A stretch of DNA of 64,000 nt from Mytilus edulis (GCF_963676685.1 NC_092345.1:78681592-78745591); one strand, 5' to 3'. Positions 48,230 through 61,500 are shown, counted from the first letter of the stretch. Notes: generated from the letters alone by a model not told the origin. Numbers and translations are program-made.

Positions 48230-48625
48230 GTTTCGCGTCTGGCGTATTAAATTAGAAGCCTGGTACCTTTGATAATTATTAACATCACTGGGTCTATGCC
48301 AGTGCTGGTGGACGTTTCGTTCCCGAGGGTATCACCAACCCAGTAGTCAGCACTTCGGTGTTGACATGAATATCAATTATAAGTTCATTTTTATAAATTT
48401 TTTGTTACAAAAAATTTCAAAAAATAAGGTTTTTCTTATCCCAGGAATATATTACCTTAGCCGTATTTGGCACAACTTTTTGGAATTGTGGGTCTTCAAT
48501 GCTCTTCAACTTTTTACTTGTTTGGCTTTATAACTATTTTGATCTGAGCGTCACTGATGAGACTTATGTGGATGAAACGCGCGTCTGACGTATTAAATCA
48601 GAAGCCTGGTACCTTTGATAATTTT
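48230..48625 (+). repeat. Composite of dispersed repeats (GACGAAAC and CACTGGGTC families)
   Basis: 48230-48275 is the tail of the GACGAAACGCGCGTC family, 48285-48375 the CACTGGGTC family, and 48425-48625 a second, fuller copy of the first (GAGCGTCACTGATGAGACTT, GATGAAACGCGCGTCTGACG). The two families are adjacent here. Confidence 0.7.
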
Positions 48626-48786
48626 TGCCAGCTATTTTCATTTTTGTTATTTCTTTTTTGTTTTTTCAAATAGCTGATATTCTATTTTGCAAACTGTGAT
48701 GATAATTGTCATCCCCTTCTTATAATTTTTAGCAATGATATATTGTTGTTTCTGTTATAACTATTATTCAAGTTATTTAAGCACAC

Positions 48787-48852
48787 ATTTTAACATTAAG
48801 ATATCTTCCGACACAGCTAATTTTAACATTAAGATATCTTCCGACACAGCTA
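48787..48852. repeat. Perfect 33-bp tandem duplication
   Basis: Two identical head-to-tail units beginning ATTTTAACATTAAGATATCT and ending CCGACACAGCTA, followed by the first eight bases of a third. Intergenic, downstream of the TRIM gene. Confidence 0.9.
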
Positions 48853-49120
48853 ATTTTAAGGTACTAATGTAGTATCCAACTCCACGACATTTAATCTCAA
48901 TAGTTTGTCAAATGCACCCAAAAAAGACTAGATGAATGTCAGAACTCGTTCTATATTGTTTTGATGAGTGTTTCGCGTGTCCAGATTTTGAGAATCTGTT
49001 CTATGTGGGAAAGTGCGTTGGAAAGGGAAGGGAGTAAACTAAATGGTAATTATTATATCATTATTGTGTGTAGTTAATGAATGAACACTTTTTTTAGCGT
49101 TTAAAAAAGTCACAACCAAG

Positions 49121-49126
49121 TTTATT
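49121..49126 (-). terminator. Putative polyadenylation signal of the TRIM gene
   Basis: AATAAA on the minus strand, about 62 bases past the TRIM stop codon. Position fits a short 3' UTR; there is no transcript evidence. Confidence 0.4.
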
Positions 49127-49187
49127 TTTTAAGTATAATCTAAAAGTCATTTACTACATGAAGTATAAAAGTTTATGATTTCATTAG

Positions 49188-51305
49188 TTATAATACTAAC
49201 TGGAACACTTTCACCTCACTCTTATCTCCTTGCGTTATAAGCAAGCGCTCATCATTTACATCAAATGCGATTGCGCGAGGATATGATATCATGTCATGAG
49301 ATATAAGTGTCTTTACTCTGTCACCTTCAGGCGAAACTACTTGTACACTCTTTGCGTGATTTCTACAAACATACAAATTTTCTTCATTATCGAGAGCAAG
49401 ACCAGCGGCGTGACCTAAGTCTACACTTGAGTAAGAATAACAATGCTCTGCTGTTTCGATCAGTGTTGTTACAGACCCACGTCTTTCGTCAGCAACGTAA
49501 ATCATAGTACCTTTCCCGTTAGCAGTTATATAAATAGGCCGGGAAAATAGCTGTGACCCGTCGTCATCATATGCAACTGATGCTAGTTCTTTTCCATCAG
49601 TATCCAGGATTTTCAGTGATGGCGGTAATCCATCGTAGGCTAAAGTGAAAAATTTACCACGGACATATGTCAATCCATAACATGCTTCGCTTGTGATGAA
49701 ATAATCTCCAAGAGAAAACCCGACGTCGCTGACATTTAGAATTTGGATTGCTCGCTCTTCCGGAAGTGTCACTGCAATTTCGGAAGGGCTAATGGTTGTC
49801 ACATCCCATGGTTTAGAGTTGAATTTTATACTGTTGAGTTGTCGATAATTCTTTGCAAATAGTTTAACTTTTCTGTTCTGTCTATCAACTAAAACTAGCC
49901 GACCATCTGAAAGAAACGCAGCGCCAGTAAACCAACTATCATTTACCTCATCATGTTCATGCGCACTGAAGGTTTTTACCATCTCTGAACGTTTTCCACG
50001 CAAGGAAAGAGTAGACTTATTAAGATTCGAATGGGTATTATTCTGTTCAACGGAAATCACATTTGGAAATGGTGGTAATTTTGACGGGGAGTACCGCACG
50101 GATATTTTACCCATTTCTTTTACTTTTGTTTGCATAATTTCTATAGCATGACCCACTTCAAACAAATATTGACAATCCTGGACTTGAGACCTCAGTTTTC
50201 CCATGGCGTCCTCATACCAAATACATTGCGTTCTAATGGATTCCATCATATGTAGAAGTCTAGAATCGGAAGCATGTACTTCAGCCACATTCATTAACTT
50301 GTGAGCGTTAGATACAGCTGAAAGCATTCGTTTACTTATGTCCATCTCTATCTGTAATTTCTTAACTTCTGCGTTGTGGATTTGACTGATATCTCGTTTC
50401 AGATTCTTTTCAAGTTTATCCAGAATATTGATGATGTTGATACGTATCGATGCAAAATTTTCAAGAAGTCGGGTTTTTTCTTCTTCCAAGTACATCAGGT
50501 GGTTTGATCGATCACCAATCATTCCGTCTATGTTGTTTTCGTATTGCTCTAAAGTTTTGTTGAGAAAATCTGGCTCTTTCTCTAATTTACTTTTCTTAAC
50601 CGCATCAGAAATCGAAATAACTCTGTCACATCTTCGGTGCTCCTCTGCAATACAATTTGGACAACAAAGTTCTTTATCTAACACACAGAATAAATCAAGT
50701 GTTTTTCCGGAATGTTTGTTGCATTCTTCCTGAAGATCTTTCAATAATTCCATTTCTTTCATAAACTCCTCCTTTAGAAGTACTGTATGGTCCATAGATA
50801 TGCGCATTCCTTTATGGACTTTGGCACAATTCTGACAGAGGCCATCGCGACATTCTTTACACCAAGACAATATCGCCGTTGTATCGCCATTTCTAGAACA
50901 CGGACCGCAGGTTTTCTCACCTCTTCTTAATAATTCTATATCCAATAAATCCATTAGAAAATGATTGACCGGAAATCCCTCTATCCATTTGTTTGGAGTA
51001 TGTGTACTCTTTAGTTGTATGTTCTTTTTACACTGATGACATTCATACTCTCTGGATTTTCTGCTGTCGTCTTTCTTTTCATTTTTTCGTGAAATGAATT
51101 CGTTAATGTTTGTTGCCAAACAATTTTCGCAGTACGAATGCAAGCACGGCAAAGTTCTTGGTGTGTTTAGCCATTTTGAACAAATTCCACAAATCAAGAT
51201 AGTTTCGTCAAATTTTCGATGGATCAAATTTGATTTTTCCATAATCACAGTTTTGGATCGGACTGTAGATTTCGATGGACTGTCTCTCCCTTTCGTATTT
51301 GACAT
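49188..51305 (-). CDS. TRIM-family RING/B-box protein with NHL-like propeller
   Basis: A single-exon 705-residue cytoplasmic protein, probably an E3 ubiquitin ligase. RING finger at about 39-92 (C39, C42, C54, H56, C59, C62, C89, C92), with an insert of about 25 charged residues before the last CxxC. B-box 1 at about 133-173 (C133, C136, C149, C152, C157, C160, H164). B-box 2 at about 195-226 (C195, H198, C207, C215, C218, H223). A long coiled coil follows at roughly 230-400. The C-terminal half (about 455-705) has NHL/beta-propeller-type strands, such as FLSDGRLVLVDRQNRKVKLF and LALDNEENLYVCRNHAKSV. This is the TRIM2/3/56/71-like layout; intronless members are greatly expanded in bivalves and several are linked to antiviral or immune responses there. 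The start is a true ATG with basic, serine-rich residues before the RING. The substrate is unknown. Confidence 0.9.
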   Translation of the reverse strand: MSNTKGRDSPSKSTVRSKTVIMEKSNLIHRKFDETILICGICSKWLNTPRTLPCLHSYCENCLATNINEFISRKNEKKDDSRKSREYECHQCKKNIQLKSTHTPNKWIEGFPVNHFLMDLLDIELLRRGEKTCGPCSRNGDTTAILSWCKECRDGLCQNCAKVHKGMRISMDHTVLLKEEFMKEMELLKDLQEECNKHSGKTLDLFCVLDKELCCPNCIAEEHRRCDRVISISDAVKKSKLEKEPDFLNKTLEQYENNIDGMIGDRSNHLMYLEEEKTRLLENFASIRINIINILDKLEKNLKRDISQIHNAEVKKLQIEMDISKRMLSAVSNAHKLMNVAEVHASDSRLLHMMESIRTQCIWYEDAMGKLRSQVQDCQYLFEVGHAIEIMQTKVKEMGKISVRYSPSKLPPFPNVISVEQNNTHSNLNKSTLSLRGKRSEMVKTFSAHEHDEVNDSWFTGAAFLSDGRLVLVDRQNRKVKLFAKNYRQLNSIKFNSKPWDVTTISPSEIAVTLPEERAIQILNVSDVGFSLGDYFITSEACYGLTYVRGKFFTLAYDGLPPSLKILDTDGKELASVAYDDDGSQLFSRPIYITANGKGTMIYVADERRGSVTTLIETAEHCYSYSSVDLGHAAGLALDNEENLYVCRNHAKSVQVVSPEGDRVKTLISHDMISYPRAIAFDVNDERLLITQGDKSEVKVFQLVL

Positions 51306-52224
51306 AATGAGAATTTTCCGCTGAATTTAATAGGTTGTTTTACACATAAGTTTTTGAAATTTGAAGTAGATAGATCGAATTCACTTCTCAATGGTACAAA
51401 GCTATTCTTTCGAAGCAAAAAGAAATAAACGAAATTTGAAATGGAAATGATTTCTTTTTGACGGTTGGCTCGGTTAATGTGAAAAATTTAAATATCCAAA
51501 TGAATAACTTAATCATTTCACAGGCATACAATGAAGTGAATAGTGAGTGATGCTTGTATTTATTGAATATTTGAATTCTATTAATTTTAAAGTTTGTTGA
51601 TAAGGTAAATAGCAACGGTGAATGGTTTTTAAATCGAATTGAAAAATTGAAGTTTCAATTGTAATGATATATGTAAGGAATGTATAGAAATTTCCGTTTA
51701 TACAGATTTAAATAAAACTTGTTTCTTGTGATGTTAACAAGTACTTTACTAAAATCAAAAGGCAGTTGATCAAATTAACTCAAATTAAAAATATAAAGGC
51801 GTTGAATTGAATTATCCCTCAAATGATTACCATGGTGTTTAGTCATATCAATCAGTATTAATTTCTTAAAAGAAAAATGAAAGATCTTGTGAAGTGCAAA
51901 GAATTAAAACTTTATAAGGGTTGTAATGGCAAGAATTTAATAGAGCTCAAATCGGAATGCAACAAAAATGTTTTAACAATGAAGTCTCGTATACTACTGG
52001 CACATTGATAACGGTATTATTTGTTTAGTTAAAAAATCATCAACAGAAACAACCAAGGAAACAACTTAGTTGTACTTTATTAAGAGCCAGGCTTTCAGTG
52101 TTAACAATGGTCATACTATACATCACATTCTGTAAATCTTCGAAGACCACATGTAACTTTTGTTAACTTCTTTTAATGTACTTGCATGGGGTTTTTTGGG
52201 GTTTATTTTTGTTTGTGGTTGGTT

Positions 52225-52255
<31 letters not shown>

Positions 52256-53805
52256 TGAATTTTTGGATAGTTGTAGTCAGACGTTGTAGTTTATGTACAT
52301 ATACTTTTTTCTGAAGAAAATTCTTTAATTTGTTCATATTTAGAAGAAGTTTACTTTATTTGAATTGCTTCCCAGGAAGCAATTCTCCGATATATTTTCC
52401 GTATGCAAAGTGACATCAGCGTGACCCACACGTAAAAATCCGGTAATCGCAATACGCATGGATCTGTCCTTAAAATAAGCTATTATCTGATTGTACATGT
52501 TAAACAAGTGCTCAATATCCAAGTTTAATTGTTGATTGTTTACTATAAGGTGTCAATTGGTAAACTTCGGCTTCTAAACACGATATTTAAGTAGCTGCCA
52601 TATTATCACATCATGACAGACACAGAGAGAAAAAATATGACGATCAAAAGATACGGTTGCGCAAAATATTATAAAATCGTGCACAGAAGACTAAGTTTAT
52701 GTTATATGCATGCATTGGTTCAAGACTTTTGGATAAACATTATTGTTCACCGGTCACTCGTTTCTTATGACTTTAAAGATAAGAATGTATGTAATTTTAC
52801 CGAGTTCCGTATTTTATCGCTTGACTACTCTTTGAATCACAGAAATAAATAATATTTAGTGGGTTTTGTTGGTATTTTTTAAATATAATGTATGGATAAA
52901 TGCAGTCATTCGATATAATCATCAACATGGTGTTACACATATAAAACATCAGAAACACAAGTAAAATATTGTAAACATTTTAAAACTGCCTACAACGTTG
53001 ATTTAAAACCACAGAATTAAGTTGGACAAAACATGGAACGAATGATTACATGGATAACACATCATAAAATCACAAATATTTTGTTATTTTCCTGCATAAA
53101 AGTCAATGTTAATGATATTATTAATTTTTTTTTATTTCTCATGGAAATTGCAGCTGTAAGGGTTAATATGAAAGTTTTATAGGATTTACGAGTCAGGACA
53201 TTAATAATAAGCACGATTTATATCTATTTTGATGAGATTAAAATATATTTAAGGCCGATTTTTGCGTATTTCATGTGCATACAGTGTCAGAGTAACACAT
53301 TTCAGATGATTTTTTTGCTATTTTCTGATCGCCTTGATATCGACATAAGGGACTTTCTTAGAACGATAATAATAACTCTAACGAAAAATCGTAGCTTCTT
53401 TATTACCATTTTTTCTACAAACTAAATTCAATAAGCGTACATGAAGTTCATGTCCATCCTGTTACCGCTACTTAAATCAACCGTTCAATTGTTCTCCTAT
53501 TGAACTAGTCAGTAAACACAGCACGGTTATTGCTTAACAGTGAAGATAACAGAAATTTCAAAACATTTAGTAAACAAAAATTGGGGGTACTTTTTTGTCA
53601 TGTCTATGCTGTTACCAACATATTGATTAATTGCATCAATGTTATACTAAAAATAAAGCAATTTAACGTGTTGTAAACCAAAATCACAGCAGAAAAACAT
53701 CACTTCATCAAAGGGAGTAGTTATTTCATAACCATGTTATAGAACAACATATAAAAAAGGTCTTAATCTTTACAATTTAGCATTTACAGGTGCAATACTG
53801 CTAAC
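51306..53805. other. Intergenic DNA upstream of the TRIM gene
   Basis: No gene supported. 52224-52255 has a T-run directly followed by a G-run. A 79-codon ATG frame at 52613-52852 has no recognisable features and is probably chance. The TRIM promoter should lie just above 51305. Confidence 0.35.
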
Positions 53806-54140
53806 AGAGCCGTGGTGTAGTGGTTAGTGCATCGGACTACTAACACAAAGGTTCCTGGTTCAATTCCCGTTTGGGATGAAAATTTCAGGAACTCAATTTT
53901 CGGCTCTCCCTTGACACCATTTGCGAGTATGGTCTTGAGGAAACGATGATAGTCCGTCGGAAGGGGACGATAAATGGCTGAACCGTGTTAAGAGAGAGCC
54001 ATATCTCTTGCACGTTAAAGACACCCTTGTAGATTTCGAAAAAGAGTAGGCTAATGCCGCTACAAGGCAGCACTCGCACCCGCAAAGTGGAAAGGATTAA
54101 TATAAGTTGCAAAACTTGTTTCCCAATCCACTATAAATAA
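53806..54140 (+). mobile_element. tRNA-derived SINE
   Basis: The head at 53808-53880 has A-box-like (TGGTGTAGTGGTTAGTGC) and B-box-like (GGTTCAATTCC) promoter blocks of a tRNA-related sequence. The body has CACGTTAAAGACACCCTTGT, then GGCTAATGCCGCTACAAGG, and it ends TTGTTTCCCAATCCACTATA with an AAATAAATA tail. The length (about 330 bp) and order fit a molluscan SINE; I did not assign a named family. Confidence 0.7.
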
Positions 54141-54394
54141 ATATGTTTAAACTAACGGTAACAGGTTAGACAAAAAGGGTAACAGGAAAGAACTTAATAT
54201 AGTGATATATCATTAACGTACGTTCCTGTTTCCAACAAAATAAAGACAAAAAATAAACCAACATGTGAGGGATCCGATTTACTTGATGTTGGGTTTATTT
54301 GAAAGAAAGAGAAAATGCGGAACATTATATATTGCTGTCATAGACTTGCATTTCTGGTTGTTATTTTTATAACCTTTGAAATAAAATTGAGAAA

Positions 54395-54690
54395 GGAAAA
54401 GGGGAATGTGTCAAAGCGACAAAAACCTGACCATAGAGCAGACAACAGCCGAAGGGGTCTTCAATGTAGCGAGAATTCCCGCACCCGTAGGTGTCCTTCA
54501 GCTGGCCCCTAAAAATATGTATAGTGATAATGGACGTCATACTAAACTCCGAATTATACACAAGAAACTAAAATCAAAAATCATACAAGACTAACACACA
54601 CAAAGGCCAGAGGCTCGGCCTGACTTGGGACAGGCGCAAAATTGCGGCGGGGTTAAACATGTTTCTGAGATCTCAACCCTAAACCAATTT
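54395..54690 (+). repeat. Dispersed repeat, GGGGAATGTGTCAAAG family, copy 1
   Basis: Blocks: GGGGAATGTGTCAAAG, CCATAGAGCAGACAACAGC, GTCTTCAATGTAGC, CCCGCACCCGTAGG, GCGGCGGGGTTAAACATGTT. A second copy lies at 55690-56090 on the same strand; older relatives are at 3785-3950 and 8285-8470. Confidence 0.7.
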
Positions 54691-55418
54691 TTAAAGGCAT
54701 TTTTAAGTACAACATGGAAAATTGGCAAACAATCTATTATTTCACAGAATGAATATATATATAGAAGTTTTTACTCTTGAAAACCATCTTATTGGCTAAG
54801 AAAAACAAACTTCAATTTTTAACGAAACCTTTTCCAAATAACCCCAAAATTTATTCTGAACATGGTAACAGGAGAGACAATATATTGCACCCCCTATCAA
54901 AAAAATGTTTCGAAACATTCTTGTATGACATATTCAAGATTGCATCTTTGTATAATTATGTTGTTCTATTACATGTATAAGTATTGTTTGTTTTTATTTG
55001 CTAGTGATGAGGGTTGTTTGAAAAGGTAACTTTAAATCAATCTTGCAATACCAAAATTTGAATTTTTTTAAAGTGAACAATATGATAAGATAGGCGATAT
55101 ATTTCTTTTTAACAAAAAAGGACTTTTAATAGGTGTCCAAAATGTAAGCAATACTATAAAATGAATTAGTACTGTACGTGACACACACAAATTAAAAAAA
55201 AATGATTAGGGTAATTGAAGTTCATTTTAACAAAAAAATACGTAAACACGCTAAAACAAAGTAGCATGAAAACAATGTCATTGAAAAAAATATACAAATA
55301 TGATATGGATGTTTAAGTTGACTTTTTTTAAATCCGGGTTCCTTACGGATACTGTAGTATTTGTTTTAGTATTTTCGGAAATGAAACCCGTTAACGGATC
55401 AAATTTACAATCGCCATC

Positions 55419-55553
55419 ATGGCAGACGAATTCGGCGATTGTTCGCAAGAAGATATAAAAGATTTATTCGAGGGTGCATCGAAGTATCTTCGACACGTTG
55501 CTGGATCTCAGAATGGCGATAATCTATTATATTTTTATGCCCGATACAAACAG
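55419..55553 (+). CDS. ACBD6: ACBD6 exon 1
   Basis: Residues 1-45, MADEFGDCSQEDIKDLFEG to YARYKQ. Phase 0 donor GTGCTA is weak, but the join to exon 2 restores the conserved YKQATEG. If the intron is retained the frame stays open to 55829, reading into a repeat. Confidence 0.87.
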
Positions 55554-58500
55554 GTGCTAAATTATATGGTTAATCAAAAAACGTACAAAACATTCGGAAA
55601 AAATGGTTCAAAACAAAAGCTGAAAACTGATTTATATTCCATGAAACATAAAGTGACAGTTTTCATCACTTGTCTTACAATAAAATGTATAAAGGAAATG
55701 GGGAATGTGTCAAAGCTACAACAACTGACCATAGAGCAGACAACAGCTGAAGGCCACCAATGGGTCTTCAATGTAGCAAGAAACTCCCGCACCCGTAGGC
55801 GTCCTTCAGCTGGCTCCTTTAAGCCTTAAAAAATATGTATACTAGTACAGTGATAATGGATGTCATACTTAACTTTGAAATATACACAAGAAACTAAAAT
55901 TAAAATCATACAAGACTAACAAAGGCCAGAGGCTCCTGACTTGGGACATGCGCAAAATTGCGGCGGGGTTAAACATGTTTATGAGATTTCAACCCTCCCC
56001 TTATACCTCTAGCCAATGTAGAAAAGTAAAAGCATAACAATAAGCACATTAAAATTCAGTTCAAGAGAAGTCAGAGTCTGATGTCAGAAGACGTAACAAA
56101 AGAAAATAAATAAAATGACAATAATACATAAATAACAACAGACTACTAGCAGTTAACTGACATGCCAGCTCCAGACCTCAATTAAACTGATTGAAAGATT
56201 ATGTCTTATCGGGCACAATCCCTCCCGTTAGGGGTTAAGAATTATACTATCATAAAATATATTAGAAGAACATAACCTGTGTCATGCCAACAACTGTTTT
56301 TTTTTTTAAATAAATGTGTTTAGTTCCAATGCAAAGACCCTATAAGTGAATCAATATTAAACTTTAACATGTTTAAAGCCAAAATATGCAATCTTCAATG
56401 ACCTGACAACAGTATTGTAATGTTGTTTTTAGCTATCCCTTTATAGACAGTAAGGTTGACGCATCTCTATGATCTTCTGAGAAATGGGACTCAGCCCCAA
56501 ATTTTTGTATTACATATGATCATCAGATGTTATATGATTCCACAGTTGTCTATCCCACTGAATTATGTGATGGTTAACACGAATGTCCAAATGACACCAT
56601 CATTATCTGGATGAGACTTGGAATGACTGAATGTCACTGTCATTATCCATGACACTTGAAATGACTGAATGACACCTGAAATTTTAATTTTAGCCAGGGT
56701 TTCCCCTGGGTCAATTATATTTTTCGCCACCTCTTTCGCCAAATCAATATACTTTTCGCCACTTTATTTTTTTTTCACCAAGTAACCATGTAACATAAAT
56801 ATATTTTTCGTTTAAAATTTTCCTTTTTTTCTAGCCCCTCTTAAATAAGATGCGTTTGCCCCATTGTTGTCTATAATTATTCTCTGAAACTTATCTTAGA
56901 GTCTACATTGTAATGAATAAACACTAAGCATTTAATTCTAAAAAGAAGGAACTTTTTTTAAACCTAAAAGCAGGAAATATCATTATATTTTGAACAACTT
57001 TTCTAAAAGAGGAGGCCACTTACTTTTGATAATAAAGAAGATATCAGTCCCGGAATATAACAAAATTCTTAGACATGTTTTGACCATATAATACCGGAAA
57101 GATGTACAGTTCTTTGGGAAAGTGTCTTCAAAAGAAAAAATAGGTGCCCTTTTGGTCTAAGCAGTGGATTTTACAACAAAACAAAAGCTTTTATCACTTG
57201 AAATTGATCCCTCATTTAAGGTGTAGTCAATACATTGAAGGGTAACTCCTCTTCGAGGAGCAGTTCCCAACCTTTTGAATAGATATCTTCATAACAACAG
57301 TTTTCTTTTCAAGACCATCATAAATGAAAAAGTTGAGACGTAAAACTATGCTTGAAACACGTTATGTCACTCAAACCACTTTAAAGTACTCTCTCCAATC
57401 AATTATCTATATCAAAGTCAAAGGATAAAGTTTTAAATCGGAGATTTTTCTTGCTTTTAAACATATTTCGTCATAACAACAGTTTTCTTTTCTGGACTAT
57501 CATTATTACATCAAAAGTTTGCTTCGAACACCTGTGTCGCAAAGTAGTTTTAATACATCCTTTATGTGACATGTGACAGAGGCCATTTAACTATATCATT
57601 TTGTCAGACAATACAATCAACACCTTTATTAATTAGTCCTTTGTTGTCTATACATGTAGCTATAAAATGCAATCAGCTGAATATTGATTTTCTGTCAAAA
57701 TCTTAACAAGCTCAAGGAGAATTCCGAGTATTGTCTGATCAGGTAAAGTCTGAGAAACCTGAAAAAAGTAAATAAAGAAGATGGATGAAAATAAATCGTT
57801 ATACATATTTCTTTGCAAAATTTTTTCGCAAATGACGAATTTTAATATAACTGTACATGTATATATTTAAATTTACTTCTTCAAGTAAATAAAAATTACT
57901 TGTACAAGTAGTACCCCTGACTGACTATGGAATTGTCACTGGACAAGATAAACAACATAAAGATTACACAAAAGAAGTTATCGATAACCATATGTGAATG
58001 CCTGTACATGTAATTTTTAAGAAGCAAATTGACAGCCCAACATGCCCAAGGATTTGCTGGTTTCATCAATGTTGTTGAATTGACTTTTTGCGTTCAAAAT
58101 AAATATTTAGTCATGATAGTAATGTGATAGTTTTCCAATTCCCTTGTAGGCAACAGAAGGACAATGTAATTCCAAAAAGCCAGGGATGTTTGATTTTCAA
58201 GGCAAACAGAAATGGTAATTTTAAGAAATGTTAAACAAATGTATAAAACTTATTAATTAAAGGGTCAAAATAGAAAAAAAGAGCCAAACATGATGAAACA
58301 AATAAAAAATTACTGATATACAATGTATGTACACATTTTGACTGATTTTTTGTACTGTTTAAAAGTAAACTGTATAATTGTTAGATCTGCTAGCAAATCA
58401 AGAGATCAAATAACTTGCTATATGTCCGAGGCATTGGCCTCCAAATAGTTGTTTTCAGAATTTCCCCTGTATACAATTTTTTTACTAGTAACAAAACATT

Positions 58501-61500
58501 TTTTGAAATGTCATTCTAACTTTTTAATTGCAAGCATAAAAGAACATCATGTTTGTTTAGATTGAGATCTTTAATATTGCATACACTGCAAAACCATAAA
58601 TTAGTTATCTTTCTATTATCTGACATATATAACAGATGTCACCACTGCTTGCTTACCAGACCAGCAGACAACTTCTTACTTTAGTCTTTATACTTAAATT
58701 TTCTTAATGATTTGTATCAGATACATGTACACTGTACCAAATCTGTTTTAACCAAAATGTAACTGTTCACCAAACATCTAAATTTATTGAGAGAGGGGAC
58801 ACAGATTCTTGTTTATTGAGTACTAGTATACACATTGTGTTTAATGGGGTTATAATTAAAATATAAAAAAACTTTTTTTTGTAATATAGGGAAGCTTGGA
58901 AGAGACTTGGAGACAAGCCAAGAGAAATGGCCATGTTGGAATATATTTCACATATGACTTCACTTTACCCAGGATGGGAAGCAGAGGTGAATATCATTAT
59001 AGCAATATAGCAATGCTTTGGTTATCCAGCTTGATAGATAGTCGATTATAAAAGATGAATAACAACCATGTAAATGATTCCAGGAGTTGTATTTTGATCA
59101 TGTTATTAATTAGTTTCATTTATTTATTAATATTAATAATATTATAATGTGAATCCTATTTCTTTATAAATTGTGAAATTAATTTCAAAGATAGAACATT
59201 TAATTCTCAACAGTGGTCCATGTTTTCTGATCATCAAGTGTCATTGATGGTTTTAATTAGCTGGAAGTGATAGATATAGTCAAAATTTGAATCCATTAAG
59301 TTTCTTTTTATAAAGGAATATCGATAAAAAAAATCTTAAAAACAGTTTTTATTACAGATGGACACTATTGATGATAAGCAACCTAGTGGTGGATCATCAT
59401 GGGTATCAGTGAGCACTATGTCTAACACAGACCCAGAGTTAGACAATCAGAACAAGACAGTGTTTGATTGGTGTAAAGAAGGAGACATTAACCAAATGTC
59501 TAGAATACTGCAAAGTGAAAATAATGACATCAATGGCTTAGATGATGCAGTTAGTAATCAATAATTGTATTATTTAAAGTACTGAATATGCATAGCACAA
59601 ATTCAATCACATATATAGAAAAGAGAACAAAATACAGGTTTCTGAAGATATGATTTTTGAAATCTTGAATACATTTGATGAAATTGAACTACTAAGCCAA
59701 TTTAAACTGAATTTTAAAGAATTTTTCTTAAGTATTTTTTTGTGGGATCTTTTTAAAATAGAAGTAAGAGAGAAAACTATAGAACATTGTAAATTAAAAG
59801 CTAAACATAAAAGAGATGAAATTACAAAACTAGAACAAGAACTTAAACTTTTGAATGAAATTCATGATAACAACCTGGATGGAAAAAATAATTTGCCAAA
59901 TATAATAGATTCAATAAATAAAACAGAAGAAACGCTACAAACTCTATATTCAGATAAAATAAAAGGGGCACAAATAAGATCACGAGTTAAATGGATAGAA
60001 GAGGGCGAAAAAAATACAAAATATTTCTTGGGATTAGAAAAATCAAGACAAACAAGGAAAAACATTACTGCTATAAGGGACAGTAAAGGAGAAATAACAG
60101 AAGATCAAGGCAAAATATTAGATACGGGGAGAAATTATTATGTCAATTTATATAAGTCAACTAACCCTGATCTAACAGAAATTGAAAATTATATTGAAAA
60201 AACTAAAATAAATTACAAATTAAGTACAAAAGAAGGCAATGAAATTGACGGCAACCTGACAATAGAGGAATGTACACAATCTGTTTTTAAAATGAAACTT
60301 AATAAAACACCAGGTATCGATGGTCTCTCAATTGAATTTTATAGAGCTTTCTGGTCAAACTTACAAAACTTTGCTGTAGATGTTTTTAATAATTGCTATG
60401 AAAAAAAAGAATTAACAAATTCTCAGAAACTTGGATTAATTACCCTTATATACAAGAAAAACGACCCATTAAATTTAGATAATTATAGACCAATTACCTT
60501 ACTAAATGTAGATACCAAAATTATAGCATACTCTCTTGCACAAAGACTGAAACCAATATTGCATAAAATCATTCATAGTGATCAAAACGGTTATGTAAAA
60601 AACAGATATATAGGATTTAATATTAGACAAATCCAAGATATTATAGATTATTCGGAAAAATTCAATGTAGATGGAGCTATCCTATTTTTAGACTTCACAA
60701 AGGCATTTGACTCGCTAGAATGGGAATTTATGTATTGTTCTTTAAAGAAATTTGGCTTCCAGGAATCTCTTTTGAGGTGGATAAATACGTTATACACAGA
60801 TATAAAGGGTTGCATATTAAATAATGGTTGGATTTCAAGACCCTTCAACATTGAGCGCGGAATCCGTCAAGGGTGTCCCGCGAGTTCTATAATTTTCGTA
60901 ATTGCTGTTGAAATTTTAGCTAGTAGATTAAGACAAAATAAAAATTTTAAAGGTTTTCAAATTAAACTAGATAATAAAACCCATACATTAAAATTAAGCC
61001 AGCTTGCAGACGACACCACTTTATTTTTAAATTCAAAACAAGAAGTGTCATTAACTCTGAATATTATAGAAATTTTTGGATCACTTTCAGGCCTAAAGCT
61101 TAACCGAAATAAAACAGAAGGAATATGGCTCGGCAATTTAAAGTCCTGCAAAGATAAAGTTGAAAACATTAATTTTACACAAAAACCTATAAAAGTTTTG
61201 GGAATATACTTTGGACTTAATAAAAATGAGTGTAAAAAATTAAACTTGCAACGACAATACGAAAAATCTGAAAAAATAATTAAAGATTGGAATAAAAGAA
61301 ATTTAACTATGTTAGGTAAGATAACTCTTGTTAAATCATTAATCTTACCGAATATAACTTATGTTGCATCTGTAAGCGAAATTGATAACGAATACCTAGC
61401 AAAATTTAAAAAATTAATATACAGTTTTACATGGAATAATAAATCTGAAAAGGTTAAAAGGGATATAATAAGTAAAAATTACCATGCTGGCGGGCTTAAA

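Noticed and set aside
50428-50733. 101-codon plus-strand frame
   Set aside because: Antisense to the TRIM coiled-coil region; no features of its own.
52613-52852. 79-codon ATG frame upstream of the SINE
   Set aside because: No similarity or structure recognised, no splice or polyadenylation context; not supported as a gene.
53807-53880. Functional tRNA gene
   Set aside because: A- and B-box motifs are present, but the sequence runs straight into a SINE body and I could not form a full acceptor stem.
59650-59743. First 31 codons of the 1021-codon open frame as part of the LINE protein
   Set aside because: The left copy of the target-site duplication ends at 59743, so these codons are host intron read through by chance.
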